Assembly (NCBI RefSeq): GCF_000013645.1
Contig: NC_007953.1
Span: 558,001-622,000, forward strand
Length of the DNA stretch: 64,000 nucleotides
Source: Paraburkholderia xenovorans LB400
Lineage (GTDB): Bacteria > Pseudomonadota > Gammaproteobacteria > Burkholderiales > Burkholderiaceae
Direction: 5' to 3'
Shown here: positions 17,927 through 26,535 of the stretch, in pieces
Position numbering within the stretch: the stretch's first letter is position 1
How the letters are laid out: each line of letters starts with the position of its first letter
Program-made: the position numbers and the translations under genes
Notes under the pieces: model-generated
What the model was told of the DNA's origin: nothing
Database searches by the model: none
The model's input: only the letters and a program-made list of their open reading frames with translations

Positions 17927-18521
17927 TCAAAGCAACGCGAGCCGCGTGACTTTGGAGCCTTCGAGCGACTCGCCCACCATCAAGCCGTGGCTGGTCAGCA
18001 CGAAAGCGTTGACTTGACCGGTGGCGGTGCTCGTGTCGAGGTTGCCGTTCGCGCCGATCCGCAGCACGGCCACGGACGTATCGCCGCCCGCCGACCTATC
18101 CGTCTGTACTACGCGGAAGCGGCTGAGCGACTCGTCGCTCATGAACACGACGACGATCGCGCGCGATTGCGCGCAGATTTGCCAGCCGATCGATCCGGTC
18201 GCCGTGCTGTAGTAGCGAACCGTGTGTCCGCCGACGCGCAAGGAACCTTCGCCATACTGACCGCCGACCACGAAGCCGGCGTCCAACCCCGAGGGGGAAC
18301 ACCAGGGCTCCGTGCGCGTTGCCGACCAGTTCACGCGAGCCGCTCGCGATGTTGTACAGGCGTGCGAACGTCGAGTCGACGCCTGCATCGATGGTGTGGC
18401 GCTTGTCCATCTGCTTCCTGCGGCTCGCATCGGAAGAAGAGGTAGTGGCGCAGCCTGAGAGCGCCGCCCCCAGTGCGGGAAGCGATCCGGGTGTGCTCCA
18501 GATGAAGGTCCGTCCAAGCAT
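17927..18521 (-). pseudogene. SYLF (YSC84-like) lipoprotein, single homopolymer frameshift
   Basis: The N-terminal part (lipobox LSGC near residue 20, then MDKRHTIDAGVDSTFARLYN and SRELVGNAHGALVFP) and the C-terminal part (DAGFVVGGQYGEGSLRVGG, YYSTATGSIGWQ, SHGLMVGESLEGSKVTRL) lie in different frames. The join is the run of five G at 18293-18297 (five C on the coding strand); four would restore one continuous frame of about 197 residues. SYLF domains bind phosphoinositides in eukaryotes; bacterial ones are envelope lipoproteins of unclear function. Since only one homopolymer base is involved, this may be a sequencing error or a phase-variable site rather than true decay. Confidence 0.75.
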
Positions 18522-18580
18522 GATTTTCGCTCCGCTGATCGACGATAGAAGCCAGGCTACACGCAAGCGCGCGAGATTGC

Positions 18581-18599
18581 GGTACGTCAACGTACAGAC
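18581..18599 (+). promoter_or_regulatory. Recurrent promoter element, copy E
   Basis: GGTACGTCAACGTACAGAC followed by TTC matches the consensus in the plus orientation. A GCACGAT box follows, but after 18 bp rather than 17 (18618). The core is palindromic, so it could also serve the divergent SYLF gene starting at 18521. If it drives the plus-strand gene, that gene's start must be downstream of 18616. Confidence 0.45.
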
Positions 18600-18615
18600 T
18601 TCTGTCTATCTTCGA

Positions 18616-19320
18616 ATGCACGATCCGCATGAATCGTCGGCGGACTTTCCGAAGTTTCTGTCGGGTCAGGACCAACGACGGCTCACCTGCGCCTTGCGAA
18701 ACATGCGCATGTCCTGCAACAGCAGCTGGCTTCTGGATCAGGAAACCGACCACGGTGTAAAGGCAGACGAGTTGGCGACGCTGTTCGAATCTCTTTTCGC
18801 CTGGCTGGAAGCGAAAGCGGTGGTGTTCAGCCAATGGACTGCACCCACGAGATCGGCATCCGCCGGCTCAGGAAACTGGGCATCCGCTGTGCGGTCGCGC
18901 GCTTTTGCGTTGAGCGCGGCGGCAGCGGCGTCATGGTTGTCGCTTGCGCTCGAACTCTGGCGTGCAGCTCGTCCCGATCTATTGGGTACTTTGATGCGAC
19001 ATTGCTGGCCGTGGACCGCCGGCGCGAATGGCGCGGGTTGTGGACCCGATGAGGAGCCTGGCGAGCAGGCGGCCGGTTGGAACGACGCCTATTTCGCAGC
19101 CGCGCTCACAGCCGCAGTCTCGATCGGAGACTCTGGCATTAAAGAGTACGTGCTCGATCAGCTTGGAGCGCCCGTCTCGCCGGCGGTGCTTGACAGCGCT
19201 GAACTTACCGCTGTCGGGGACATCCTGGTGCAATGCGGTAAGCCATTGGCCAGCGCGCTCGAGGAACGCCTCGCAACGGATGTTGCCTCGGCACAAAATG
19301 GTCCAATTTCAGCACCGTGA
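18616..19320 (+). CDS. Hypothetical protein, about 234 residues
   Basis: I do not recognise a family. The N-terminal 75 residues have good coding character and include MRMSCNSSWLLDQETDHGV and KADELATLFESLFAWLEAKA. A hydrophobic Ala/Leu-rich stretch follows (ALSAAAAASWLSLALELW, about residues 100-120), and the C-terminal part is helical and polar. The start is uncertain: ATG 18616 overlaps the box expected for promoter element E, so ATG 18703 or 18709 is possible. It is divergent from the SYLF gene. Confidence 0.5.
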   Translation: MHDPHESSADFPKFLSGQDQRRLTCALRNMRMSCNSSWLLDQETDHGVKADELATLFESLFAWLEAKAVVFSQWTAPTRSASAGSGNWASAVRSRAFALSAAAAASWLSLALELWRAARPDLLGTLMRHCWPWTAGANGAGCGPDEEPGEQAAGWNDAYFAAALTAAVSIGDSGIKEYVLDQLGAPVSPAVLDSAELTAVGDILVQCGKPLASALEERLATDVASAQNGPISAP

Positions 19321-19539
19321 ACATTGACTCGGTAAAACCATCTGGCCCGCGCATCCGTTCTGTCTCACTCATCATTGATGACATCAGTTCAACGCTTACG
19401 TCTGCGACCGGATGACTGCTCCACGAGGTATTTCAACGGCCTGTTAGCGACGGCGATAAACTTCGCCCTCGTTTCGGAATATTGATGAGCTGTTGGCTTG
19501 TCCGACACCAACAGCCCAAGCAGTTTACCACGGGCGGTG

Positions 19540-19860
19540 ATGCTTCTGACGGCGTCTTCCACAGTGCCGCGCGCTTGCCACGTACGCAGTGTGACGCATA
19601 TGGCCTAGGCCGGCCGCCAGATCCGCCGGGCCTATAAACAGCCCGTCAACGGCTGCTAAACGGGGAGTTTCCTCGAGGTCGTCAAGACCGGACGCGTTTC
19701 GATCTGTACGAGAACACAGAGCTGCCCGGCCGACTCCGTTGACAGGGTACTGGTTGTCTCGAACGGGTGGCGCGGACTGTCGATCCACTAATTCCACGCA
19801 GTCCGCCAGCCGGATAGCGTGTTGCTGCAATCGAGCGTTGTGCATGAAACAACGAGGCGC
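19540..19860 (-). pseudogene. HpaI/HpcH-type aldolase remnant
   Basis: Short minus-strand segments in several frames match class II 2-oxo-acid aldolases of the HpaI type: TRYPAGGLRGISGSTVRATR, CVLVQIETR, then SGLDDLEETPRLAAVDGLFI ending in GPADLAAGLGH. At least two frameshifts separate them, and both ends are missing. It lies just outside the lower-GC catabolic island, next to the LysR gene. The remainder of 19321-19951 holds nothing else I recognise. Confidence 0.6.
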
Positions 19861-19951
19861 TGGCGGAAGGAGCCGTTGGGCGCCGTATAATCTGCACGTT
19901 TTCCGCTGCGTCCTCCAAAACATGTTCATGAAATGTCGCTAAACAGTTGCC

Positions 19952-21010
19952 ATGACTCCCACGCTTCCCGATCGTAAACAAAATCCGCCATCCGCCCCTG
20001 CAGCGACGGTAAGCCTCAGGCTGCTGGAAATTTTCATGCTTGTCGCACAGGAAGGCTCGGTGAGCGCCGCAGCCAATCGTCTCAATCTTACTCAAGCAGC
20101 GGTTTCGCAGGCAATCACGGTGCTGGAGCAGGCGCTGGACGTCAAGCTGCTTGACCGCTCGGTCCGTCCACCTCTGCTGACTTTACGCGGGAGTACCGCA
20201 CTACAATACGCCCGGGAGATACTGGCGAAGGTGCACGAATTCGAAGATGCGATGCGCTATAGCGGGTCGGGTCGCGTGCCACTGCTGCGAATAGGAATGC
20301 TCAACAGCTTTGCCTCCACCGCGGGAGCATTCGTGCTGAACCAATTGCGCGACATCGCCGCTGAGTGGACGGTCGCTTCCGGGTTCCGGGAGACGTGCAT
20401 ACAAGCTCTGCTGGACCGGCAATCGGACGTAATCATTACCACGGACGAAACTCCCGCTCCCAGCGAAATCGAGGTTTTTCCTATTTTTTCGGAGCCTTTC
20501 GTGGCAGTGGTTCCTGCCTCCTTTGATGGAAAAACTGAACGCCTACAGGATATCGCAGACAAGCTCGACTTCATTCATTACGGCCATGACAGTCATATGG
20601 GCTCCAAAATAACGAACTACCTTAAAAAAATCGGTACCGTGCCTGCCAGGCGCTACCAGTTCGACACCACCGATGCCGCGTTGCATATGGTCGCCGGCGG
20701 TTTTGGATGGGCCATCGTCACACCGCTCATCTATCTGAAGTCCCGCGTGGAAGGAAGCGGGGTCCGCGTTGTGCCCTTGACCAGATTGCCAATTCATCGC
20801 ACTTTCATTGTGGGCATGCGGCGGGGAGAAGGGTCTGATATCGCCCAGCGCGTCCGTACAGCAGCTATTATTACCTTGCGCGACGTCATATTGCCGCAGA
20901 TCGAGGCGGTGTTACCCGAAGCCAGTAAGGGCGTCTCCGTTGCCGAGATTGAGCCGAAAGCGTCTACAGGCAAACGCAAGGGATCCCGACGCGATTCTGC
21001 CGGATCGTAA
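19952..21010 (+). CDS. LysR-family transcriptional regulator
   Basis: A 352-residue LysR-type regulator. The winged helix-turn-helix is at about residues 22-80 (LEIFMLVAQEGSVSAAANRL, then LTQAAVSQAITVLEQAL), followed by the effector-binding domain (about 105-310) and a basic, probably flexible C-terminal tail. An N-terminal extension of about 20 residues precedes the usual start. It is convergent with the CitE-like lyase and is the only regulator in the low-GC island, so it is the best candidate to bind the shared operator-like blocks at 22194, 27336 and 32213. The inducer is unknown, presumably the imported substrate or its CoA ester. Confidence 0.9.
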   Translation: MTPTLPDRKQNPPSAPAATVSLRLLEIFMLVAQEGSVSAAANRLNLTQAAVSQAITVLEQALDVKLLDRSVRPPLLTLRGSTALQYAREILAKVHEFEDAMRYSGSGRVPLLRIGMLNSFASTAGAFVLNQLRDIAAEWTVASGFRETCIQALLDRQSDVIITTDETPAPSEIEVFPIFSEPFVAVVPASFDGKTERLQDIADKLDFIHYGHDSHMGSKITNYLKKIGTVPARRYQFDTTDAALHMVAGGFGWAIVTPLIYLKSRVEGSGVRVVPLTRLPIHRTFIVGMRRGEGSDIAQRVRTAAIITLRDVILPQIEAVLPEASKGVSVAEIEPKASTGKRKGSRRDSAGS

Positions 21011-21113
21011 CCGGAATCTTCCCCGGCAGCCTGAAAAATGATCTGATGTTTTCGCGAGCGTCTTTGTCTTCAGCGAATCATGTATGAATACATTCGCTGC
21101 CGGAATCGGGATT

Positions 21114-21947
21114 TCAACCAGCATGACGTCGGGTCCTCGCAAGGGCGACCATACGCTCGGCACGAAGCACAACGGGGCGATCCACCATCTTCCCGTCGAC
21201 TGTGATCACTGTGCCGCTTGCGTTACCCACAGCCTCCAGTACCGTGTGGGCCCATTCCAGTTCGGCGTCGCTCGGACGATAGCACTGGTTGACGATCGAT
21301 ACCTGCTTCGGATGGATGCACATCTTTCCTCCAAAACCCAGGCGCTTTCCGGCTAGTGTTTCCTTTATCAGCTGTCCGGCATCGCCAATATCGGGCGAAA
21401 CACCGTCTATAGGCGGTTCGAGCCCTGCAACCCGCGAGACGAGCGCCAACTGCGAACGGAAGGCAGCCAGTTCTTCTCCATGACCGCTCATGCCAATGTC
21501 CGCGATGAAGTCAAGGGTGCCGAACAGTAATTGCTTGACAAACGGCGCCTTGGCTATCTCCAGTGCGTTCCACAGCGCTTTCCCGGTTTCTATCATAGGG
21601 TAAACGGGGATTCTGGCTCGCGATCCAGCGATCAGCGTGATCACGTCATCAGCGGACCCGGTTTTGGGCAGAACCATACCGGCGATGCCGCGCAGGTGCC
21701 CCAGCCTTGCGTCTTGGGCAAACCATGGCGTGTCGCTGGCATTCACGCGTACCAGAACGGGGCGATCAGGCGAAACCCACGACGCAACAGCGTTGCGTGC
21801 ATCGTCTTTTGCGTCGGGTGGGACCGCGTCTTCAAGATCGATGATGACAGCGTCGGCACCACTCGCCAGCGCCTTTTCAAATCGTTCGGGGCGATTACCA
21901 GGAACGAACAGAAAGGACTGGTTGGGAAACAGGCTACTTTTGGGCAT
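21114..21947 (-). CDS. HpcH/HpaI-CitE-family lyase (citrate lyase beta-like or (3S)-malyl-CoA thioesterase-like)
   Basis: A 277-residue TIM-barrel lyase of the CitE-like group, which cleaves or makes C-C bonds in beta-hydroxyacyl-CoA esters, or hydrolyses malyl-CoA. Visible residues are VIIDLEDAVPPDAKDDAR (phosphate and CoA contacts), VRVN (Arg), the metal-binding Glu in PMIETGKAL and Asp in GTLDFIADIG, and GKMCIHPKQV near the C-terminus. The length is normal for the stand-alone enzyme (about 275-290). No citrate lyase alpha or gamma subunit is present, so citrate is an unlikely substrate. It probably acts late in the island's pathway, splitting a CoA ester into acetyl- or propionyl-CoA and a keto acid. 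Confidence 0.85.
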   Translation of the reverse strand: MPKSSLFPNQSFLFVPGNRPERFEKALASGADAVIIDLEDAVPPDAKDDARNAVASWVSPDRPVLVRVNASDTPWFAQDARLGHLRGIAGMVLPKTGSADDVITLIAGSRARIPVYPMIETGKALWNALEIAKAPFVKQLLFGTLDFIADIGMSGHGEELAAFRSQLALVSRVAGLEPPIDGVSPDIGDAGQLIKETLAGKRLGFGGKMCIHPKQVSIVNQCYRPSDAELEWAHTVLEAVGNASGTVITVDGKMVDRPVVLRAERMVALARTRRHAG

Positions 21948-22193
21948 TGCGACTCCGGTTCAATATGACGCGGTTGATCGTGGATGAAGGGACAATCGTC
22001 GATACCCGCGTGGTCGCGAACCGCGTCCCATTGCATCCCACAGCGGGCCGCGCCAGCAATCCGCAGCTTCGGCGCGCACACCGTCTCGCGCAAATCGGCG
22101 CAGTGTGTGGGGTGAACAGATAGTTCTGTCTGTCGCGCCGGTCAGCCTCCCCGTCTGTTCCCGGGACGGGTGATTCCGATTCCCGCAGTCCTG

Positions 22194-22237
22194 TTGACTT
22201 AAGATAAATCAAGTTCTAATATAGAAAAAAGTTTACT
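22194..22237 (+). promoter_or_regulatory. Island promoter P1 (importer operon)
   Basis: Sigma70-type TTGACT (22194-22199), exactly 17 bp, then TAATAT (22217-22222). An AAGATAAA block begins 7 bp after the start of the -35 and TTTACT lies 38 bp after it (22232-22237); the same layout occurs at P2 and P3. The flanking half-sites form an imperfect dyad around the -10, suggesting a repressor or LysR-type operator. Confidence 0.7.
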
Positions 22238-22742
22238 ACAGAGCCGACGCAAGCGTCCATCTGCGTGATGAACGGAAAAAGGTTGCCCGTACCCCGCGAG
22301 GTGACCAGAATCGAAAATGATGTTGCGTTTTCAACCAAGGAGACTGGTTGTGAAAATTTCCGTCAAACCCGTGCGTGGATCGCACGGTTGCAGCGCGGGA
22401 TTCATTGGCGCCATGGCATCAACCGTCACCCGGAACTGTCCAGCGCAACCTGTCAGGTTTGTTCAACGCCTTTCTCCTGCTTCGTCGGGCGTTCACATTC
22501 ATCGCGCGGGAGTTCCGCGGTCTTTCGGCACAGTCGTATCCCTTTCCGAGTCCAGATACTTTGAGTGCTGTTGGTGTCCGGTTATCGTGTTTGCTTACAG
22601 CATGTGAGCGGTCGCTGGCATGATGGGGCATCGGGTAGGGTGTCGGTCCGCCGTTCCGGGGTTGCGGGATTCCGGGCACCTCCATAAATACGCTCGCATA
22701 AAAGATTGCAGATTGCACCTAGATCGCTGGAGACAATGAAAA
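22238..22742. other. Long leader between P1 and the importer operon
   Basis: About 500 bases separate the predicted start of transcription from the first importer gene. A GTG at 22350 after AGGAG opens an 85-codon frame, but it has no recognisable family or good coding character. P2 and P3 also have leaders of roughly 280 bases. I see no obvious riboswitch-like conserved core. Confidence 0.4.
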
Positions 22743-23927
22743 ATGGCGTTATATTCAAAAGTACTATGCCGCTTGCTTGCTTGCGTCGTGGCGGCAACTG
22801 CAGTGACAGATTCGACCGTCTATGCCGATGATATGAAGACCATCGATATCGGTATGATTTCCTCACGGTCTGGCGTCTATCAGGCGTTTGGAATTCCAGC
22901 GGAAGACGGTGTTCGTCTGGCTGTTTCGGAGATTAATCGAACAGGGTTTGAGGTGGGGGGGCAGCATTACAAGCTCAACCTGATTATCCGGGACGATCGC
23001 AGTACGGAAGTGGGCGCTACCACGATCGCTACGGAATACGTGCGCGATCAGAACATCAAATTCATCTTTGGTGGGATTGGAAGACTCGCGCCTCTGATCG
23101 TGCAGATCACAGGACCGGAAAAGGCCATTTTTGCAACAGCGAGCGGGGCAGCAGCTTCCCAGTTTTCAGGAAAGCCGGCAGGCAGGTATCTTATCTCGAC
23201 CTTACCTCCAATCGAATCCAGGGCCCGGATAGTTGCTGAAGCGATGCGCTATTACTTTCCGAACGCAAAAAGCGTTCAGCGGCTAGGTCCACAGACGGCG
23301 GATAATCAGGCGATATTTCCGCTATTGCCTGAACCACTTCGGGCGAAGGGATTTTCAAATATTCCGGACCCCATATACTATCAGCCCGATACGACTGATT
23401 TCAGCGGAATCCTGACCAATCTGAAGCAATCCAGACCAGATGTCATCTTCCTGGGGCAACTGGATCCGGCACGGGCCTCGGCAATCATCAAACAGAATGA
23501 CGATATCCAGGCGACAGGTGGCTGGTTCGCCTGGGGGCTCGATTGCAATGCGAATGCCACTGCCGGGACGAAAACACCATACGTCGGATTCCCAACTGTA
23601 GGCGCGATGGTCGATACCCCGCAGACACCACAAGCCAGGGAATTTGTCGAAAAAATGAAGAAAATGACTGGGACATTGCCGCCATATCTTTATGCAGCAA
23701 CCTATGATTACGATTTTGTATTTACCCTTGTAGAAGCCATGAAAAAGTCGAATACCGTCACTGATACCGACAGGATAATAGGAGCGCTCCGGGGATTGAC
23801 TTACAACGGACTGGTTGGCCAGATTACTTTTGATGCAGAAAATCGGGCTCAGTATGGTTTGGATGCGTGCAAGATCACCAGTGCTGGCGTAAGTGAAGTG
23901 CGGCATTTTAATATGTCCAGAAACTAG
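22743..23927 (+). CDS. ABC transporter periplasmic substrate-binding protein (branched-chain amino acid type)
   Basis: A 394-residue periplasmic binding protein of the LivK/type I fold with a Sec signal peptide (residues 1-28, ending VYADD). The mature start KTIDIGMISSRSGVYQAFGI is typical of the family, which binds branched-chain amino acids, amides, urea, aromatic acids and short acids. ATG 22743 has GGAG 10 bp upstream. It is the first of five transporter genes in the standard order binding protein, two permeases, two ATPases. AT-rich third positions distinguish it from the flanking regions. Given the CoA-pathway genes downstream, an organic acid is more likely than an amino acid. Confidence 0.88.
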   Translation: MALYSKVLCRLLACVVAATAVTDSTVYADDMKTIDIGMISSRSGVYQAFGIPAEDGVRLAVSEINRTGFEVGGQHYKLNLIIRDDRSTEVGATTIATEYVRDQNIKFIFGGIGRLAPLIVQITGPEKAIFATASGAAASQFSGKPAGRYLISTLPPIESRARIVAEAMRYYFPNAKSVQRLGPQTADNQAIFPLLPEPLRAKGFSNIPDPIYYQPDTTDFSGILTNLKQSRPDVIFLGQLDPARASAIIKQNDDIQATGGWFAWGLDCNANATAGTKTPYVGFPTVGAMVDTPQTPQAREFVEKMKKMTGTLPPYLYAATYDYDFVFTLVEAMKKSNTVTDTDRIIGALRGLTYNGLVGQITFDAENRAQYGLDACKITSAGVSEVRHFNMSRN

Positions 23928-23939
23928 GGCGCATCGACC

Positions 23940-24812
23940 ATGAGCTACATTGGACAACAACTCGTTAATGCGCTGACACTCGCAGGCCTGTATTCGCTGG
24001 TTGCGCTGGGTGTGTCGCTGACGTTCGGACTTACCCGCCTCGTGAATTTCGCGCATGGCGAAATTCTGATGCTGGGAGGATACATGACCTTCTCCTGCAT
24101 GTCGCTGGGTGTTCCGTTCAGCCTCGCACTCGTCCTTGCCTTTCTCGGAACGTTCCTCGTCGGTCTGATACTGGAAAGGTCGTTATTCAGGTTTACGTTA
24201 TCTAAACCTATCAATGGATTCATAATTTCCCTGGGGCTGATCATCGTAATCCAGAATGCGGTGATCATGTTTTACGGGTCCGAGCCGCAGATGATTTCTT
24301 CGCCGTTGAAAACGGTATGGTCGCTTGATGGTGTCCGGATTCCTTCCGCACGACTGGTGGTCTTTATTGTCGCGGCCGCCCTGATTGCGGGCTATCTCGC
24401 TTTCACGAAATACTCCCGATGGGGGCGCGCGCTGCGAGCATGCAACGAAGATCGCGAAGGCGCCGCTTTGCTCGGCATTCCTACCAACCGTATCATTATG
24501 TGGACCTTCGCTGCGGGAAGCGGCGTAGCAGGGTTGGGAGGCGGTTTGCTTGCAGCGATGCTTCCCATCAGTGCGGGGGAAGGGGGACTGGTTATTGTGA
24601 AGGCGTTCGCGATTGCGCTGGTGGGCGGCTTGGGCAGTCCAAATGGCGTAGTGGCGGGTTCCCTGATCGTCGCGCTTCTTGAAACATTCTTGCCTGGTGC
24701 AGTGATGCCGGTCGAATGGGCTCCTGCCGTACCGTTCATATTGATTGTAATCGTGCTGCTCGTACGTCCTCAGGGATTGTTTAAGGGCGGCGAAGGATCC
24801 CCCGTATCATGA
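23940..24812 (+). CDS. livH: ABC transporter permease, LivH type
   Basis: A 290-residue inner-membrane permease with about 8 transmembrane segments and the family sequence GLTRLVNFAHGEILMLGGYM near residue 29. GVAGLGGGLLAAM lies in the second half. It starts 12 bp after the binding-protein gene and overlaps the next permease gene by 4 bp (ATGA), so translation is coupled. It forms the translocation channel with the LivM-type protein. Confidence 0.88.
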   Translation: MSYIGQQLVNALTLAGLYSLVALGVSLTFGLTRLVNFAHGEILMLGGYMTFSCMSLGVPFSLALVLAFLGTFLVGLILERSLFRFTLSKPINGFIISLGLIIVIQNAVIMFYGSEPQMISSPLKTVWSLDGVRIPSARLVVFIVAAALIAGYLAFTKYSRWGRALRACNEDREGAALLGIPTNRIIMWTFAAGSGVAGLGGGLLAAMLPISAGEGGLVIVKAFAIALVGGLGSPNGVVAGSLIVALLETFLPGAVMPVEWAPAVPFILIVIVLLVRPQGLFKGGEGSPVS

Positions 24813-25807
24813 AACATATGAATATCTGGACGCAACGGACATTCTGCATAGCAATCGTCCTGATTGTCGTGGTGGGGTTTGCGCTTCCGTGGACGGGGGT
24901 CAGTAATTCCGCGCTCTTCCTGACGACCATGATAATGATTTATGCGATCGTCGCTCAGGGTACCAATTTTCTTTATAGCACCGCAGGTATTTTGTCGGTC
25001 GCGCAGGGAGCCCTTTGGGGCGTCGGTGCCTATGTGGCTGCAATTGGACTGCAACGGTACAACATTGGATTCGGATTTGCCCTTCTACTTTCCATCCCTG
25101 CAGGAGCGATAGTCGCGATTCTCACCGGATATCCAGCCAAGCGTGTTCAGGGGCACTACTTTGCTATCGTCACGTTCGCTTTTGCAGAAATCTTCGTTAT
25201 TGTCGGAAACAATGCCGTTGGGTGGACGGGGGGCAATCAGGGCCTTATCGTGGCTGGGCGTCCGTTAGCCGGGCTATCGTTTCTTTCCGATCTCCAGGCG
25301 AATTATCTTGTTGCATTCCTGTGTTTTCTGGGAAGTTTGATTGCGGCCGTATTGCTCCAGCGCTCAGGGTTCGGGACTCGTCTGGCCGCAGCGAAGACGA
25401 ACTCGGCGCTGGCCGTCTCGCTTGGGATGAATGTCGTCCGTGACCGTCTGATTGCATTTGCAGTCAGTGGTGCGGCGGCAGGAATAGGTGGCGTTCTATA
25501 CGCCTATCTGACCAGATATGCCCAACCCGGCAGCTTTGATGTCTGGGCAGGGATAACGTCACTGCTTATCGTCATGCTCGGTGGCCGGGGCTATCTTCTT
25601 GGACCGTTCATCGGGTCCGCTGTCACGCTTTATGTCCCTGCGGCACTGGATCTGAATCCAAATCTGAATCAGATTTTGTATGGATTATTACTGGTCGGTG
25701 TCATGCTGGTTTTGCCGCAGGGGCTTTTAGGGGTAACCGCTCAGCTGCTAGGCGCTTCGCGCCGGGTGACTACCCGGGTTGCTGGTCAAAGGAGCGAACC
25801 AAGATGA
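24809..25807 (+). CDS. livM: ABC transporter permease, LivM type
   Basis: A 332-residue second permease with about 9-10 transmembrane segments; GTNFLYSTAGILSVAQGALW and GYPAKRVQGHYFAIVTFAFA are LivM-family signatures. It overlaps livH and livG by 4 bp each. Size and topology are complete. Confidence 0.88.
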   Translation: MKHMNIWTQRTFCIAIVLIVVVGFALPWTGVSNSALFLTTMIMIYAIVAQGTNFLYSTAGILSVAQGALWGVGAYVAAIGLQRYNIGFGFALLLSIPAGAIVAILTGYPAKRVQGHYFAIVTFAFAEIFVIVGNNAVGWTGGNQGLIVAGRPLAGLSFLSDLQANYLVAFLCFLGSLIAAVLLQRSGFGTRLAAAKTNSALAVSLGMNVVRDRLIAFAVSGAAAGIGGVLYAYLTRYAQPGSFDVWAGITSLLIVMLGGRGYLLGPFIGSAVTLYVPAALDLNPNLNQILYGLLLVGVMLVLPQGLLGVTAQLLGASRRVTTRVAGQRSEPR

Positions 25808-26535
25808 CCCTGAAAATCGAAAGGCTGGTCAAGAGGTTCGGGGGGCTCGTGGCCGTTAATGGCCTGACCTTTGAATATACGGGAGATGCTCCGCTTGGCA
25901 TTGTTGGACCGAATGGCTCCGGCAAGACAACGTCATTTAACCTTATAACGGGATTTCTGAAATCAGATACCGGGACCATCCGGCTTGGAGATCGGGATAT
26001 CACGAACCTCGCGCCGGCCGCTATTGCCCGGCTTGGTCTTCGGCGAACGTTTCAGCAAACGATGTTTTTTGCAGGCCGCACCGTCCGGGAAAGCCTGGAA
26101 ATTGGTATGTACGCGATTGGTTCCGGAGCGAGGGACGCCGCTTTTGGTGGTGAGCCGGATCCGATCGATTTTCTTCTCGACATGTGTGGACTCAGTCAGC
26201 AGGCGGAGCGGATCGCTGACGAACTGCCGTTCGGGTATTCGAGGTTGCTCGGCATCGCTATGGCGCTGACAGGGCCTTGCCGTGTTCTGCTTCTGGACGA
26301 GCCTGCTGCTGGTATGTCGGATGCGGAAGCCGATACACTCGCCCGCGTTGTTCGACAGATTGGAGCGCGCGGGGTTGGCATCATCATTGTTGACCATAAC
26401 ACGTCCTTTCTCTTCGACCTTTGCCCTCGTGTTCTTGTTCTGGATAAAGGCGAGCTAATTGCAGACGGAGGTCCGGCAGCGATACGAAATGATCCGAAAG
26501 TTGGCGCTGCATATCTGGGGGTTGCGGATGCTTGA
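25804..26535 (+). CDS. livG: ABC transporter ATPase, LivG type
   Basis: A 243-residue ATP-binding subunit with Walker A GPNGSGKTTS (about residues 36-45), a signature region that is unusually degraded (DELPFGYSRLLGIAMAL where LSxGxxR is expected), Walker B VLLLDEPAAGM and the switch His in VDHN. The LivG-type insertion is shorter than in E. coli LivG. The loss of the canonical LSGGQ in this subunit may be compensated by the intact signature of LivF, since in a heterodimer each site uses the partner's signature. Confidence 0.85.
   Translation: MTLKIERLVKRFGGLVAVNGLTFEYTGDAPLGIVGPNGSGKTTSFNLITGFLKSDTGTIRLGDRDITNLAPAAIARLGLRRTFQQTMFFAGRTVRESLEIGMYAIGSGARDAAFGGEPDPIDFLLDMCGLSQQAERIADELPFGYSRLLGIAMALTGPCRVLLLDEPAAGMSDAEADTLARVVRQIGARGVGIIIVDHNTSFLFDLCPRVLVLDKGELIADGGPAAIRNDPKVGAAYLGVADA

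Noticed and set aside
17921..17937. Small inverted repeat GTTGC-GCAAC at the SYLF gene end as a terminator
   Set aside because: The stem is only 5 bp and no T-run follows; the downstream PRC-barrel gene may be cotranscribed.
22350..22607. GTG-started 85-codon frame in the P1 leader with AGGAG upstream
   Set aside because: Composition is not coding-like and no related protein comes to mind; kept only as part of the leader description.
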